Source: Alteromonas sp. C1M14 (GTDB lineage Bacteria; Pseudomonadota; Gammaproteobacteria; Enterobacterales; Alteromonadaceae). From it: a DNA stretch of 64,000 bases. Shown in pieces: positions 1 through 9,202 of this stretch. The notes beneath the pieces were generated by a model, which saw only the letters and a list, made by a program, of their open reading frames with translations, was not told the DNA's origin and made no database searches. The stretch covers positions 186,001-250,000 of the forward strand of contig NZ_JAHKQF010000018.1 of NCBI RefSeq assembly GCF_018860965.1. Direction: 5' to 3'. Numbering within the stretch: the first letter of the stretch is position 1; each line of letters opens with the position of its first letter. The translations under genes were made by a program, and so were the position numbers.

Positions 1-1
1 C

Positions 2-1339
2 AGTTTGTTAGACGATGCCAACGGTAAAATTTGTGGGGCCGTGGGCTTTACCTATGATGACTCGGCAGAGCCGTCAAAAGCCGTTGTACTTCGAGCCGAT
101 GCGGTGATCCAATGCACCGGTGCCGGCTCTTATAAAAGCCCAGGATTTCCTATTTGGGGGCAGACCTTTGATGGCGACGCGCTGGCCTTTGAGGCAGGAG
201 CAAAAATCATTGGCAAAGAGTTCAACGATACCCATCCTACCTTCGCCAATGCCCCCGCGGCGGCTTATGAGGGGTGGCGCTGGGCACAAAGTGTAAAAGG
301 CGCTTATGTGATGGTGGGTCCGCCAGGAAAACTAGATGGTGGCTTAACGCTAAACAATGCGTTGGGGGTATTTCAAAACGGAGTAAACCGTCAACTAGGT
401 GGTGGGCCTGGCGGTGAGGCGCCACTCAAAGAGGGTGAAGAGCGGCCAGAATCTCCCGATGTGATAGCGAACCGCAAGTATCTTGGGAAAGGGTATTTAA
501 CCCAGCCAGACTTAATTCTTGATTTAGGTGGGCCGCCTGAAGGGGCCACAGAAGATGCAGGTTTTGGTCACCGGGTCGGTGGTGCGACTGCGGGCATGGG
601 CGTGCATAAAAGTGAAGGGGTGTTTTGTTCGGATTACAGTTGCGCCGCCGATGGGGTAGAGGGGCTGTACGCAGCCGGAGATGCCTTAGGTTCAATGCTG
701 TGTGGTTCGTTATATCCTGGCCGGGGCTTTTCTTCTTACGGTTCTGCCATACAAGGGCGGATTGCCGCCCGGCATGCCGTGGAATACGTAAAGAACATTG
801 CCCAACGGCCTAAAATAAGTCAGCAACAAATTGAAGCAAAACTCACTGAAATGTGGGCGCCGCGCAATGTAGAGCAAGGCTACAGCCCAGAATGGATAAC
901 CGCGACGCTGCAAAACACTATGACCCCACTTCATATTCTTTATATTAAAGATCCACGCCGTTTAGACGGCGCGTTGGCGTCCATCGAATTTTTACGTAAT
1001 CACTGTGTCCCTAAAATGATTGCTCGGGATGGCCACGAATTGCGCATGGCCCATGAAGCTAAAAATATGCTACTCAATGCGGAAATGAAGCTACGTTCAG
1101 GGCTGTTTCGTGAAGAAAGTCGTGGCACCCATTTTCGCGAAGATTTTCCTGCCCGAAATGACAACGACTGGCATTGCTGGGTAACGGTGGAAAAACACAA
1201 TGACGGTATGCGCATGGGTAAACACATGCTACCCGAAGAATGGAAGCCCAGTAAAAATAACAGCTACCGAGAAAACTACCCTCGTGAGTTTCCGGGTGAA
1301 GATGCCTTCTTGGCTGATAATCCCAGTTGGTTAGTTTAA
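2..1339 (+). CDS. FAD-dependent fumarate reductase/AprA-like flavoprotein, C-terminal part (5' end outside window)
   Basis: The reading frame is open to the left edge, so only the last ~445 residues are present and the TTG at 5 is not a real start. The protein resembles the flavoprotein subunit of the succinate dehydrogenase/fumarate reductase/adenylylsulfate reductase superfamily: a glycine-rich FAD stretch near the middle (LYAAGDALGSMLCGS, then GRGFSSYGSAIQGRIAARHA), a helical C-terminal domain and the family motif FREESRGTHFREDFP. A 2x[4Fe-4S] ferredoxin follows after 37 bp, the same arrangement as aprA-aprB, so electrons probably pass between flavin and the ferredoxin. The substrate cannot be told; nothing else in the window suggests sulfite or APS metabolism, and a catabolic redox step is more likely. 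Family is fairly sure, reaction unknown. Confidence 0.8.
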   Translation, partial: SLLDDANGKICGAVGFTYDDSAEPSKAVVLRADAVIQCTGAGSYKSPGFPIWGQTFDGDALAFEAGAKIIGKEFNDTHPTFANAPAAAYEGWRWAQSVKGAYVMVGPPGKLDGGLTLNNALGVFQNGVNRQLGGGPGGEAPLKEGEERPESPDVIANRKYLGKGYLTQPDLILDLGGPPEGATEDAGFGHRVGGATAGMGVHKSEGVFCSDYSCAADGVEGLYAAGDALGSMLCGSLYPGRGFSSYGSAIQGRIAARHAVEYVKNIAQRPKISQQQIEAKLTEMWAPRNVEQGYSPEWITATLQNTMTPLHILYIKDPRRLDGALASIEFLRNHCVPKMIARDGHELRMAHEAKNMLLNAEMKLRSGLFREESRGTHFREDFPARNDNDWHCWVTVEKHNDGMRMGKHMLPEEWKPSKNNSYRENYPREFPGEDAFLADNPSWLV

Positions 1340-1376
1340 CGGTTGTAAAGTACGACATTATTTTAAGGAGCATAAA

Positions 1377-1592
1377 ATGCCTATAGAAAAAATTCACGGT
1401 TGTATTGGATGCGAAAAATGTGTTCAGGCGTGCCCTACCGATGTAATACGTATGGATGTGGAATCGGAACAAGCGTATATCGCCTATCAACAGGATTGCC
1501 AAATATGCCACTTGTGTCGATTAAGCTGTCCGGTGGATGCCATCACTCTGACCCCAGATAAAGCCATGTTGCCGACGACGTCCTGGGGATAA
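1377..1592 (+). CDS. 2x[4Fe-4S] ferredoxin-type subunit
   Basis: This is a 71-residue protein with two complete cluster motifs: CIGCEKCVQACP near the N-terminus and CQICHLCRLSCP in the second half, each C-x2-C-x2-C-x3-C followed by proline. It should be a cytoplasmic electron-transfer protein. It sits 37 bp behind the flavoprotein with an AAGGAG ribosome site (in ttaaggagcataaa) before the ATG, so the two are almost certainly one operon and probably one complex, as in AprAB-like enzymes. It ends 14 bp before a small lipoprotein gene. Confidence 0.88.
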   Translation: MPIEKIHGCIGCEKCVQACPTDVIRMDVESEQAYIAYQQDCQICHLCRLSCPVDAITLTPDKAMLPTTSWG

Positions 1593-1606
1593 CAAAAGGA
1601 AAAAAG

Positions 1607-1798
1607 ATGCACTTTTCTATGTATCAAGGTTACAGTGTGCTATTAACACGATTTTCTCTATTGTTGATCATAGTGTTAACAATCACCGGTTGTGAGATCG
1701 CGCCCAAAGGGGTGAAGTTTCGCACCTATGACGCACATCCTACGGTGGTGTGCGAGGGAACAGGTTGTAAAGAGTTGGCGAGTGAAAAACACGAGTAA
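1607..1798 (+). CDS. small lipoprotein, unknown function
   Basis: This 63-residue product has a hydrophobic N-terminal segment (FSLLLIIVLTIT) followed by a lipobox ITGC, so it should be exported and lipid-modified on a cysteine near residue 29; only ~34 residues would remain in the mature protein, with two further cysteines in VCEGTGC. The start is preceded by a strong AAGGA site at good spacing. It lies in the flavoprotein-ferredoxin operon and overlaps the inferred start of the IclR gene by 17 bp. I recognise no family. It could be a chance reading frame, but lipobox, ribosome site and operon position argue for a real gene. Confidence 0.5.
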   Translation: MHFSMYQGYSVLLTRFSLLLIIVLTITGCEIAPKGVKFRTYDAHPTVVCEGTGCKELASEKHE

Positions 1799-2597
1799 AA
1801 AAGACAAGTTAAACGCGATAGAAAAGGCACTGGAAATACTGGTTACTTTTACCGATTGCAACCACGAGTTAAGTACCGGGGAAATCAGTAAATTAACAGG
1901 TATTCATAAGGCCACGACCTCGCGTATTTTGTCTTCCATGGTGGAATACGGTTTATTTGCCCACAATAACGAGTCGCGAAAGTACTCGTTAGGGCCGCTT
2001 GCGTATCGAATCGGTTTGTCTCAGGTTAGCCGTTCTATTCAGCAGTTTGTCGATATTTCGGTACCCTACGTTAACCGCCTGCGAGATTCGAGTAACGAAT
2101 CTATTTCACTGGAGGTATGGAGCGGCACCGGGACTGTGGCCTGTTACTTTGCAGAAAGCCGTGATGCGTTGCGGGTGTCGATGGCACCGGCAGAAATTCT
2201 GCCTTTGCATGCACCGGCTGGCGCCAAGGCCATTATTTCGTACATGCATCATGCTCAGGTAAGCAAAATGCTCGATTACGATTTCCATGTGTTTACCGAA
2301 CATACCATTACCTCTAAAGACGTTTTACTGGCGCGCCTTAGCGAATACAATCGACAAGGTTATGCGGTAGACAACCAAGAGTTACACAACGGCATTTACG
2401 CCATTGGTGTCCCTATTTTCGATCACCTCAGTAAGCCGGTGGCGGCGGTCAGTATGATCATGCCTACGTCGCGCATGAGCAAAGAAACCGAAATGGATGC
2501 CGCGAATCGATTAAAACGCACCGCATGCGCAATCTCGAAAGGATTAAAGTCGTTACCGGTATCGTCGTTACGGTTTGATTTAAAGTTATCCGGTTAG
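1782..2597 (+). CDS. IclR-family transcriptional regulator
   Basis: The GTG at 1782 is preferred over the farther upstream ATG because the helix-turn-helix domain begins directly after it (LNAIEKALEILVTFTDC), giving 271 residues. The N-terminal winged helix (about residues 8-70, LSTGEISKLTGIHKATTSRI as recognition region) is followed by the IclR effector domain, with the typical LHAPAGAKAIISYM and the late GYAVDNQEL...GIYAIGVPIFD stretches. IclR proteins usually control neighbouring catabolic or uptake genes in response to an aromatic or organic acid. Here it sits between the flavoprotein-ferredoxin genes and an MFS carrier 1 bp downstream, so it likely governs this set. Confidence 0.88.
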   Translation: MKNTSKKDKLNAIEKALEILVTFTDCNHELSTGEISKLTGIHKATTSRILSSMVEYGLFAHNNESRKYSLGPLAYRIGLSQVSRSIQQFVDISVPYVNRLRDSSNESISLEVWSGTGTVACYFAESRDALRVSMAPAEILPLHAPAGAKAIISYMHHAQVSKMLDYDFHVFTEHTITSKDVLLARLSEYNRQGYAVDNQELHNGIYAIGVPIFDHLSKPVAAVSMIMPTSRMSKETEMDAANRLKRTACAISKGLKSLPVSSLRFDLKLSG

Positions 2598-2598
2598 C

Positions 2599-3804
2599 AT
2601 GGTGAAAAATCAGGCGCAGCGTTCCTCAGCTGGATTTACCCCTAAAGCAATTGCTGCACTGATTGCGTGTCATGTGGCTGGTCTTGTATTTTTACCCGCC
2701 ATGCCATTGGTCATGGGGGCCTTTGTCAGTGATTTTGCCGCCAATTCCCATTGGCTTGGTCGTATTGCCTCTTTGCAATTGCTCACCACGGCTTGTGGGG
2801 CATTGTGTTTCTCCGTAATGGCAGGCCGGTTTGATTGTCGCAAGCTGGTCTTATTCGCTATTAGTACTGAAATTATCCTTAATATTGCCACCGCCAATGC
2901 GAATGGTGTCGTCGCCCTGTTAACCTTACGTGGGCTTTCTGGTTTTGCGCAAGGCACCTTATTGGCAGCGGCGGGCGCGGGAGCTGCCCTGACCACACGC
3001 ACCGAGAAAACCTTCGCTTGGTATAATATCGCACTGGCAACCTTTGCTGTGATTGTGCTGATTTGCGGTGCCACCGTGGTACCTCGATATGGGAATGCTG
3101 GGGTGTTTGGGCTGATTGTGTGCGTAGATGTGCTGACATTATTGGTGGTGCTAAAACAGTTTCCATCGTTTCGACTTACCAGCAAACACCCAACGTCTTT
3201 CTTTAAGGGCGTGACCACCATTCCCGGTGCCTTGCAGGTATTATTCGCCCTTGGGCTTTTTGGTGTGGCGCTGTCGGGTACCCAAACCTTTATGGAACGT
3301 CTTGGTTTTTTTCATGGTTCAACCCTAGATGTTATGGCGCTAGCTTTAGCATGCGGTTGGTGCATTGCTGTGGCAAGTCCGTTTTTACTGTTGTTGTATT
3401 GTAGCCGTGCACGTACAAGCTTCTGGTTGCTGTCAGCGGCGTACGGCACGATTGCCCTGCTAGCGCTAGCTTTATCCTTTGCTCCTACCGCGGCAATCTT
3501 TCTGGTGGCCATGGCATTGTTTACCCCGGTGATCATGTTTATTGAGCCATTGCAGTTTGGCGTGCTCGGTCGACTCGATGATAGTGGTCGGCTGGCAGCG
3601 TTAGGGCCGGCGGCCATTTCGGTTGGCTGCGGCGCTGGCCCGCTGCTTACCAGCATGGTGGTAAATAACTTTTCTCTTGTGGGGGTTGGCCTGTTTGCCG
3701 GTCTGCTCTTTTTACTGTCGTTTATCTTGCTATATCCCATCAGCCGGGCAAGTCGTAGTGAAGGAAAGACTTCGGTGTTACTTTCTGGTGCCGTCAACAA
3801 ATAA
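2599..3804 (+). CDS. MFS transporter
   Basis: The product is a 401-residue very hydrophobic protein with about 12 predicted membrane segments and no signal peptide. The loop after the second segment (VMAGRFDCRKLVLFAI) matches the position of the GxxxDRxGRR-type loop of the major facilitator superfamily, though degenerate. It starts 1 bp after the IclR stop codon, so the two are translationally coupled. The substrate is probably the IclR effector or a compound handled by the upstream flavoprotein; this is inference from position only. Confidence 0.8.
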   Translation: MVKNQAQRSSAGFTPKAIAALIACHVAGLVFLPAMPLVMGAFVSDFAANSHWLGRIASLQLLTTACGALCFSVMAGRFDCRKLVLFAISTEIILNIATANANGVVALLTLRGLSGFAQGTLLAAAGAGAALTTRTEKTFAWYNIALATFAVIVLICGATVVPRYGNAGVFGLIVCVDVLTLLVVLKQFPSFRLTSKHPTSFFKGVTTIPGALQVLFALGLFGVALSGTQTFMERLGFFHGSTLDVMALALACGWCIAVASPFLLLLYCSRARTSFWLLSAAYGTIALLALALSFAPTAAIFLVAMALFTPVIMFIEPLQFGVLGRLDDSGRLAALGPAAISVGCGAGPLLTSMVVNNFSLVGVGLFAGLLFLLSFILLYPISRASRSEGKTSVLLSGAVNK

Positions 3805-3923
3805 CCCAAGTGTTTTATATGACAAAACAGGTGTATTGTTTTCCTGCTTATAAACTGTATATTTTACAATAATTTAACATTGGCGCTGCAGTTTATTTGG
3901 TTTGCGCTCAAAAGGAAACTACC

Positions 3924-5627
3924 GTGAAATCTTATATTTGCAATGGGCTTCCCCGTATTCTTACAGTGTGTGCTTCTTCACTTTTGTTAACATTATTCTT
4001 TTCATCTTCTGTTTTCAGCAGCGAGGTGATGGCGGCGCAGAAAAAGCCCAATATTTTACTGATTGTGGCCGACGACATGGGCTATTCGGATCTTGGCGTA
4101 TTTGGTAGCGAAATTCAGACCCCGAACCTTGATGCCTTGGCACAAGATGGCGGTGTTCAGTTGACGAACTTTCATTCTGCACCGACCTGTTCGCCCACCC
4201 GTTCCATGTTGATGTCAGGTACCTACAACCATGTGGCGGGGTTAGGGGCCATGGCAGAATGGATGGCAGATAATCAACGTGGGCAGCCAGGTTACGAGGG
4301 GTATTTAAATGACCGTGTAGCGCCATTGCCGGCGTTGATGAAAGATGCTGGGTACGCCACGTTTATGGCGGGTAAATGGCATTTGGGGATGAAAGCAGAT
4401 CAATTGCCCAATGCCAGAGGATTTGAGCAATCCTTTGCCATGCTGCCTGGGGCCGGTAACCATTATTCTGATAAAGGGCTTTTCCCATTTTTGCCAAAAA
4501 CCCCCTATACCGAAAATGATAAGCCCGCAACGTTGCCAGAAAACTTCTATTCCACAACGTTTTATACCGACAAAGCGATCAATTATATAGATAGCGTGAC
4601 AACCAAAGGTGATAAACCTTTTTTTGGTTACGTTGCGTATACCGCGCCGCATTGGCCTTTGCAGGTAGATAAAAAATACAGCGACAAATACAAGGGCAAA
4701 TACGATATAGGCTATGAGGGTATTCAACAGCAACGGATTGAAAGAATGCGTCAACTGGGGCTGCTGGATGACAACAGCACGGTGGCTGCGGACAATCAGT
4801 GCTATGCAAAATGGGCCCAATTGTCTGCTGATGAACGTAAACAGCAAGGACGTTTAATGGAAATTTACGCCGGTATGGTGCAGGCCTTGGATGAAAATAT
4901 AGGCCGGCTTATTCAACATTTAAAAGATACCGGACAGTTTGATAATACCCTGATTGTGTTTATCTCAGACAATGGTGCAGACGCCCGTCCAGAAGAAGGT
5001 TTGGGCGGAGAAAAAGGGTTTCTAGACGAAAATTACAACAACCAGTTTGAGAACTTAGGCAAGGGTGATTCCTTTGTCTCTTACGGCGGAGCTTGGGCTA
5101 GAGTCAGTAACACGCCATTTAGTTTGCATAAAGGCATGACCACTGAGGGCGCAATTCGGGTTCCCGCCATTATGCATTTACCCGCAGGGTTGGGGGCGAC
5201 AGGAATTAAAGATGAGTTTATGTCGGTGATGGACTTGCTGCCTACGTTTATGGATATTGCCGGTGCGCCATTACCAGGTAAAACCTATAAAAACAAAAAC
5301 GTGGTGGAAGTAAAAGGCGAGTCGGTGTTGCCTTATTTGCTGGATAACAACACACACCTTCATCAAGACGATGTGTACGGGTTTAGCGTTCACAGACGGC
5401 AGGGGTTACAGTTTAACGATTGGAAAATTGTGCGAATTCCCCCGCCGTTTTCAGACGGTCAATGGCAGCTATATAACTTGGCCAAAGATATGGGGGAAAC
5501 CCGCAATCTAGCGAAAAGTCAGCCTGCTGTACTAACAGATATGGTCGCCAAATGGGATGCATTTGCCAAAGAAACCGGCATCGTTGTGTCTCAACAGGAT
5601 GCCCGTGTACCGAGCGAGTGTCGGTAA
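3924..5627 (+). CDS. exported arylsulfatase-type sulfatase
   Basis: This sulfatase should hydrolyse a sulfate ester outside the cytoplasm. I chose the GTG at 3924 because AAAGGAAA lies 6 nt upstream and a signal peptide begins there (hydrophobic core about residues 11-32). NILLIVADDMGYSDLG supplies the metal-binding aspartates, CSPTR (Cys89) is the formylglycine motif C-x-P-x-R, and GKWHLG plus VFISDNGAD are the later alkaline-phosphatase-superfamily motifs. Its 567 residues are typical. No formylglycine-generating enzyme gene is in the window. It appears monocistronic and is followed by a clear terminator. The natural substrate cannot be read from sequence. Confidence 0.92.
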   Translation: MKSYICNGLPRILTVCASSLLLTLFFSSSVFSSEVMAAQKKPNILLIVADDMGYSDLGVFGSEIQTPNLDALAQDGGVQLTNFHSAPTCSPTRSMLMSGTYNHVAGLGAMAEWMADNQRGQPGYEGYLNDRVAPLPALMKDAGYATFMAGKWHLGMKADQLPNARGFEQSFAMLPGAGNHYSDKGLFPFLPKTPYTENDKPATLPENFYSTTFYTDKAINYIDSVTTKGDKPFFGYVAYTAPHWPLQVDKKYSDKYKGKYDIGYEGIQQQRIERMRQLGLLDDNSTVAADNQCYAKWAQLSADERKQQGRLMEIYAGMVQALDENIGRLIQHLKDTGQFDNTLIVFISDNGADARPEEGLGGEKGFLDENYNNQFENLGKGDSFVSYGGAWARVSNTPFSLHKGMTTEGAIRVPAIMHLPAGLGATGIKDEFMSVMDLLPTFMDIAGAPLPGKTYKNKNVVEVKGESVLPYLLDNNTHLHQDDVYGFSVHRRQGLQFNDWKIVRIPPPFSDGQWQLYNLAKDMGETRNLAKSQPAVLTDMVAKWDAFAKETGIVVSQQDARVPSECR

Positions 5628-5666
5628 CCTAAATATGATATAAATGTATAGCATTTTCAGTTTGTT

Positions 5667-5692
5667 ACGCCCCGCCAAGGGGCGTTTTTTTT
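5667..5692 (+). terminator. rho-independent terminator after the sulfatase gene
   Basis: A GC-rich hairpin (ACGCCCC, loop GCCAA, GGGGCGT) runs straight into eight T residues, 40 bp behind the sulfatase stop codon. Confidence 0.88.
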
Positions 5693-5731
5693 AGCCTGCA
5701 AACAGAACGGGAACTGGTCAAAATGGCGTAA

Positions 5732-5748
5732 ATGTTATAGTATAACAT
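5732..5748. promoter_or_regulatory. perfect 17-bp palindrome, candidate operator of the ABC operon
   Basis: ATGTTATA-G-TATAACAT is a perfect inverted repeat about 30 bp before the GTG start of the ABC transporter ATPase. It overlaps a TATAGT that could serve as -10 element, which suits repression by a dimeric regulator. No regulator gene lies next to it. Confidence 0.5.
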
Positions 5749-5777
5749 CCCTCGCTTTTTGAAATGGATGTTTCGTT

Positions 5778-6497
5778 GTGACTGACCCTGTGATTTCTGC
5801 CGATGCCCTACATGTTTCTGTAGGCAATAAAACCATATTAAAGAATGTCTCATTTACTGCCCGACGAGGTGAAGTATTAGCACTACTTGGCGGTAATGGG
5901 GCCGGTAAGTCTACCACCATTAAAACGTTTCTCGGGTTAATGACGCCTTCAGCGGGTACCGCAAATCTGTTGGGACAAAATGTTCAGCTTCAACCTGATA
6001 TTGTGCGTCAAAAGGTGGCTTATTTACCTGAGTCGGTAATGTTATACGGACATCTAAATGCGGTTGAGAATATTCGCTACTTTCTATCGTTGGCGGGCAA
6101 AGAAAAAACTGACGACGATATCGCCCTGGCATTGAAGAAGGTTGCACTACAACCCCATGCTTGGCAGACCCGGCTACAAAGTTACTCGAAAGGAATGCGG
6201 CAAAAAACCGCCATTGCGCTGGCGCTGTTACGGGATGCGCCTATTTTGTTTTTAGATGAGCCGACATCGGGCCTTGATCCTGTGGCCATCGATGAATTTA
6301 ACGGTTTGATATCGCAGCTGGCAAGTCAGGGCGCCACCATTCTTATGGTCACCCATGATATTTACGGTGCTTGTCATGTGGCAAACAGAATTGGTTTGCT
6401 ACGCCATGGTGAGCTGGTGGGTATGTTTGATGCACCGCAAGACGGCAATATCGATGCCGAGGTGGTCCATCAGGCGTTTACTCAGGGGTTAAAATAA
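5778..6497 (+). CDS. ABC transporter ATP-binding protein
   Basis: A 239-residue ATPase with Walker A GGNGAGKST (38-46), signature motif YSKGMRQ (136-142) in the form usual for ABC-2 exporters, Walker B ILFLDE (156-161) and the H-loop VTHD. It should power the two membrane proteins that follow. It overlaps the first permease gene by one base (TAATG), and the three genes plus a TonB receptor form one operon behind the palindrome at 5732. Confidence 0.93.
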   Translation: MTDPVISADALHVSVGNKTILKNVSFTARRGEVLALLGGNGAGKSTTIKTFLGLMTPSAGTANLLGQNVQLQPDIVRQKVAYLPESVMLYGHLNAVENIRYFLSLAGKEKTDDDIALALKKVALQPHAWQTRLQSYSKGMRQKTAIALALLRDAPILFLDEPTSGLDPVAIDEFNGLISQLASQGATILMVTHDIYGACHVANRIGLLRHGELVGMFDAPQDGNIDAEVVHQAFTQGLK

Positions 6498-7930
6498 TGA
6501 TGTTTCGTATTTGGCTAATCGCTAAAGACGAATGGCGGTATTGGCGTCGCTCGCATCTGGCGATGACGGTATTAATGATTGCTGTAGTGTTAGCTATTGC
6601 CTCGGTAGTGGTGACCTTTTCAACGGTTAGTTTAGCGGCACATCAACGGGCCCACCTGCAATCTCAAGCCGAACAAAAGTTTGTCGAACAACCGGACCGG
6701 CACCCTCATCGAATGGTGCATTACGGCCACTATTTATTTCGTACACCACCGCCTCTAGGCAGGTTGGATCCCGGCGTTGATGCTTATACAGGTACGGCTA
6801 TTTTTCTGGAAGGCCATCGGCAAAATGGTGCTACGTTTTCAGGACAGCAGCACAGTGCAGGCCTAAATTGGCTAAGCGCGCTTTCACCGGCATTTGTGAT
6901 GCAAATTCTCACCCCTTTGCTTCTTATTGTAATGGGGTTTGGTGTGATGACCCGAGAGCGTGAAGCCGGTACCTTCGATTTTCTAAAAATTCAGGGTGTG
7001 TCTCCTTTAATGCTAACCATTGGCAAAGGCGTGGCGCTGGCTGGTGCCGGGTTTGCGGTATTGATTCCGGTGGCTGTAGGCGCATTAATTACCTTGTTTT
7101 ATGGCTCATCAATACTGTCTGTCAGTGCTTTTGTCTTTAGCTATGCCTTGTATGTGGGGTTTTGGTGTGCGCTGGTACTGTTGGTGTCTACCTTGTCTCG
7201 TTCTCATGTGGGCAGTTTTAGTGCGTTGATCATTGTGTGGGTAGTAACGTGCCTTGTGTTACCCCGTATTGCCACCAACACCGCCGTGGTCACGGTACAC
7301 TCCCCATCTAAGCTAGAAACCGACTTTGCGGTTTTGCAAAAACTAAGGGAAATGGGAGATGGACACAATGCCAATGATCCCGCCTTTAAGGCCCTCAAAG
7401 ACAACCTGCTGGCTAAATATAATGTAGACAGCGTGGATGAACTGCCTGTGAACTTTAAAGGTATTGTGGCGCAAAAATCTGAAGCCGATTTGACCGATGT
7501 GCTGAATGATTTTGCTGAACAAAAAATGGAAGAAGGGGTGGCGCAGGCAAAAGTGGCGCGTCAATTTGGCTGGCTGTCTCCAGCGATTGCCATTCAAACC
7601 GCCTCCATGAAATTAGCTGGTACCGATTTAGAGAACTACCAACGTTTCTTACGGGAAGCCGAAGCCGTGCGCTTTGCCTTCGTGCAATCCCTGAATAAGT
7701 TGCACGCTGAAGGGCTAAGTTATGCTGATGATGTGAATAAATACCAAAGTCACGAAACACTGCAAAAAGCCAAAGTCAGTGCCAACAACTGGCAGGTTCT
7801 GTCTGATTTTCATTTTGTTCCACTTCCCGCCGCAGAGCGTTTTGCCGGCAGCATACAAGCATTATTGCAACTGTTTGTGCTGTGGCTTGTGGTGTCGATA
7901 GGTGTGGTTTTAGCGGGGAGAAGACAATGA
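6497..7930 (+). CDS. ABC-2 type permease (DUF3526-like), first subunit
   Basis: The product has 477 residues. It has one membrane segment near the N-terminus (about residues 20-45), a soluble extracytoplasmic stretch, then a block of segments from ~residue 135 to 260, a second large soluble region and a C-terminal segment. The conserved MTREREAGTFDFLKIQG motif after the second segment is typical of ABC-2 permeases. Its stop overlaps the next start (ATGA), so it is coupled to a second related permease. Substrate is unknown. Confidence 0.82.
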   Translation: MMFRIWLIAKDEWRYWRRSHLAMTVLMIAVVLAIASVVVTFSTVSLAAHQRAHLQSQAEQKFVEQPDRHPHRMVHYGHYLFRTPPPLGRLDPGVDAYTGTAIFLEGHRQNGATFSGQQHSAGLNWLSALSPAFVMQILTPLLLIVMGFGVMTREREAGTFDFLKIQGVSPLMLTIGKGVALAGAGFAVLIPVAVGALITLFYGSSILSVSAFVFSYALYVGFWCALVLLVSTLSRSHVGSFSALIIVWVVTCLVLPRIATNTAVVTVHSPSKLETDFAVLQKLREMGDGHNANDPAFKALKDNLLAKYNVDSVDELPVNFKGIVAQKSEADLTDVLNDFAEQKMEEGVAQAKVARQFGWLSPAIAIQTASMKLAGTDLENYQRFLREAEAVRFAFVQSLNKLHAEGLSYADDVNKYQSHETLQKAKVSANNWQVLSDFHFVPLPAAERFAGSIQALLQLFVLWLVVSIGVVLAGRRQ

Positions 7931-9189
7931 TTTGGCGGGATATTTGGCGAGAAGGTTATTTCTTACTGCGCAAAAAAAGTGTGTTGTTGCTGCTGTTATC
8001 AGCACTTGGGCTGTCGGTGTTTTCCGTATGGACCGGTTCCCAAGAAGTGGCTGCACAACAAGCCACCATCGCACGCTTACTTGAGGCCGACGCCCTTGAT
8101 CGAGCTGACGTGCTACAACAACAAAATGATTATGGTGGCGTTGCCTATTACAGCTTTCATCTAACTTACGCCCCACCATCGCCGTTAGCTTTTGCTGCGT
8201 TGGGTGCCCGAGATGTTTACCCTTGGAAGCATCGCATAAGAATGCTTGCGCTTGAGGGGCAAATTTACGAATCGGATACGGGTAACCCTGAACTGGCGCA
8301 AGCCGGTCGTATAGATTTTGCGTTTGTGATCAGTGTGCTTGCGCCTGTATTTATTATCCTTCTTCTTCACGATTTACGTGCATCGGAACGTGCCGCAGGT
8401 CGGGATGATCTACTGAATGTTACGGCTCACAGCCGCCGGGCCCTATGGCCCCTGAGAGCCGGTATTATTGTGGCGCTGCTTAGTGGAGTACTGTTATTGC
8501 CGTTTTGGTTCGGCGCATTTGCTCACAGTGTTCCGTGCTGGCAGGTGGCCACCGTGACTCTGGTGTGTATTTGCTACATGGCGTTAATCGCTTTGCTGTG
8601 TTACTGGGTGAGCGGATGGCTTTATCCCGCGCCAGTGTTAGCGTCGATGTTATTGGGTATTTGGTTGCTAACTACCTACATTATTCCAGCGCTAGGTAAC
8701 GAGGCAATTGAACACAGTATCGATGGGCCTTTAGGGGGCGACATCTTGATGGTGCAGCGCGAAGCGGTGAATGGGGCTTGGGAATTACCCTATTCACACA
8801 CCATGGATGAGTTTGTAAAAACCCACCCTAAGTGGGCCGACTATACCGAGATGTCCGCCTTGTTTGAGTGGAAATGGTATTTTGCGTTTCATCAGGTAGG
8901 TGACCAAGTGGCAGCGCCGTTGTCGAAACGCTATCGGGAAGTGGGTAAGAAAAAATATCAAATGGCAGGGGTAGTTGCTTGGTTGTCACCTGCCACATTG
9001 CTACAGCGTACGCTGACACGTTTAGCGCAAACAGATGCCATTGCGGCTCGGGAATATGAGCAACAAGTACGTGATTTCCATGAGCAATTACGCCATTTCT
9101 ATTACCCGCTATTGTTTACATCACCGCCTTTCCATCGTGATGTATTTAAAGCAAGACCCACTTTTGAACCCATTGAATACACAAAATAG
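7927..9189 (+). CDS. ABC-2 type permease (DUF3526-like), second subunit
   Basis: Start is the ATG inside the ATGA overlap with the preceding gene, giving 420 residues; longer upstream readings only duplicate the neighbour's end. Architecture mirrors the first permease: N-terminal segment (VLLLLLSALGLSVFSVW), periplasmic region, then a membrane block around residues 130-260 with the RASERAAGRDDLLNVTAHSR cytoplasmic loop, and a long soluble tail. The two probably form a heterodimeric channel with the ATPase. Confidence 0.8.
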   Translation: MIWRDIWREGYFLLRKKSVLLLLLSALGLSVFSVWTGSQEVAAQQATIARLLEADALDRADVLQQQNDYGGVAYYSFHLTYAPPSPLAFAALGARDVYPWKHRIRMLALEGQIYESDTGNPELAQAGRIDFAFVISVLAPVFIILLLHDLRASERAAGRDDLLNVTAHSRRALWPLRAGIIVALLSGVLLLPFWFGAFAHSVPCWQVATVTLVCICYMALIALLCYWVSGWLYPAPVLASMLLGIWLLTTYIIPALGNEAIEHSIDGPLGGDILMVQREAVNGAWELPYSHTMDEFVKTHPKWADYTEMSALFEWKWYFAFHQVGDQVAAPLSKRYREVGKKKYQMAGVVAWLSPATLLQRTLTRLAQTDAIAAREYEQQVRDFHEQLRHFYYPLLFTSPPFHRDVFKARPTFEPIEYTK

Positions 9190-9202
9190 GAACCACGCAT
9201 TA

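Noticed and set aside
2670..3221. 183-codon antisense frame inside the MFS gene
   Set aside because: It is the reverse shadow of a clear transporter gene, with low-complexity T, A and S content.
3897..3923. Earlier TTG start for the sulfatase
   Set aside because: The GTG at 3924 has AAAGGAAA at proper spacing and gives a clean signal peptide; the extra nine residues do not fit one.
4305..4847. 180-codon antisense frame inside the sulfatase gene
   Set aside because: It runs opposite to conserved sulfatase sequence and has no own motif or ribosome site.
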